From: Montifringilla adamsi
Taxonomy: Eukaryota > Chordata > Aves > Passeriformes > Passeridae
Assembly (NCBI GenBank): GCA_017590115.1
Contig: JAGGNK010009114.1
Coordinates: forward strand, 19,675,937-19,739,936
DNA length: 64,000 nt
Direction of reading: 5' to 3'
Made by a program: the position numbers and the translations under genes. Position 1 is the stretch's first letter, and every line of letters begins with the position of its first letter. Positions 63,363 through 64,000 of the stretch are shown in pieces. The notes beneath the pieces are model-generated. The model ran no database searches, had not been told where the DNA came from, and was given only the letters and a program-made list of their open reading frames with translations.

Positions 63363-64000
63363 AACCACAAACAAAAACAGGCTATTAATCCAAGCAAGAC
63401 GCATCCCAAATGCAATTAATTCAGTAAAACACTTGTAATTTGTCAAGTGACACCTTTCGGCTCACATAAAAGGAATCCTATCATTTAAATTGAAGATGAG
63501 AAGTGTTCTTGGAAGAATGACAGTGTGATAAAGAAATGTAAGTTAAAAGCATTCACACAAGAACACTTTACCAATCTGCAAAGATTAAATACATTTTTAA
63601 GTGCAAGATGTGCTTCTGAAATAAAGATCAACTTGCTTAGAGATTATCTCTAGGGAAGCTACAAAAATGCAAACCACATACACACACACAAGCAAATTTC
63701 TTGGCATAAGACGTTGTTATTCCTATTGCAAAGATGTTTTTCATGGAATTTCAGGAGTTCTATTAAGCTTCAGCAACTAATATCTTGATTTTTCTTAGAG
63801 GATATAGTTCCTCTATAAACTGACAGAAAAAGAGCTGTCAACAAAACCTTTAAAGAATACGTTTTGCTTGGCAGAGGCTCTCCAAGCCTTTACTGTAGGC
63901 AAAGCACCTCACAAGAGACATCTACAGGCAGAGCTCCCTGGGGAGGAGAGAGAGGAAGGGGAAGGACTGCCCACAAAAGGTCTCACAGGAGCCTGCCAGC

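Larger units (their letters stand above)
59217..64000 (-). other. ZNF148 intron in the 5' UTR (continues right)
   Basis: Sequence upstream of the first coding exon. No CpG island occurs here, so the promoter is beyond position 64,000. The interval holds the CR1 copy at 59708-60271, a 28-base A run at 61480-61507, and an imperfect 21-bp tandem duplication at 63321-63362. One or more noncoding exons of the gene could lie here unrecognised. The 174-codon minus-strand open frame at 62643-63167 has no family resemblance. Confidence 0.7.

Overview
The window comes from a vertebrate nuclear genome, almost certainly a bird. Its protein-coding content is short exons with GT-AG boundaries separated by long introns. 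It carries CR1 (chicken repeat 1) LINE 3' ends, one of which finishes in the typical ATTCTGTGATTCTATG tail. There are no bacterial-style gene clusters. I cannot resolve the species.

Two genes are identifiable, both read on the minus strand, so the first exons lie at high coordinates. ZNF148 (ZBP-89, a four-finger C2H2 transcription factor) occupies roughly 39-64 kb. All of its coding exons are present: 58871-59200, 57545-57670, 54389-54512, 53641-53724, 47740-47858 and 45804-47393. Together they encode a 790-residue protein with no internal stop. Its upstream noncoding exons and promoter lie past the right edge or were not recognised. A long AT-rich 3' UTR follows the stop codon.

SLC12A8 (a member of the cation-chloride cotransporter family, sometimes called CCC9) occupies about 32.3 kb down to the left edge. 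A CpG island at about 31.9-32.3 kb is the probable promoter and contains a consensus 5' splice site for a noncoding exon 1. Coding exons follow at 28444-28515, 27549-27695, 24560-24751, 21971-22202 and 6077-6190. These give the first 252 residues (roughly the N-terminal third), and the rest of the gene lies beyond position 1. The pair ZNF148 then SLC12A8 on the same strand matches the order known on human chromosome 3q21.

Everything else is intron, UTR, intergenic DNA and repeats: two clear CR1 fragments, one probable older CR1, one near-palindromic MITE-like element, and many microsatellites. Base composition changes across the window. The SLC12A8 half is GC-richer, the ZNF148 half is AT-rich, and an isolated GC-rich patch lies between the genes at about 36.95-37.4 kb.

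I found no undescribed multi-gene system. The observations most worth checking are a perfect 19-bp hairpin in the intergenic region (34005-34047), a 33-codon in-frame acidic/Asn-rich open stretch directly upstream of the ZNF148 last-exon acceptor, the isolated intergenic GC patch, and intronic CpG-rich or conserved-looking segments inside SLC12A8.
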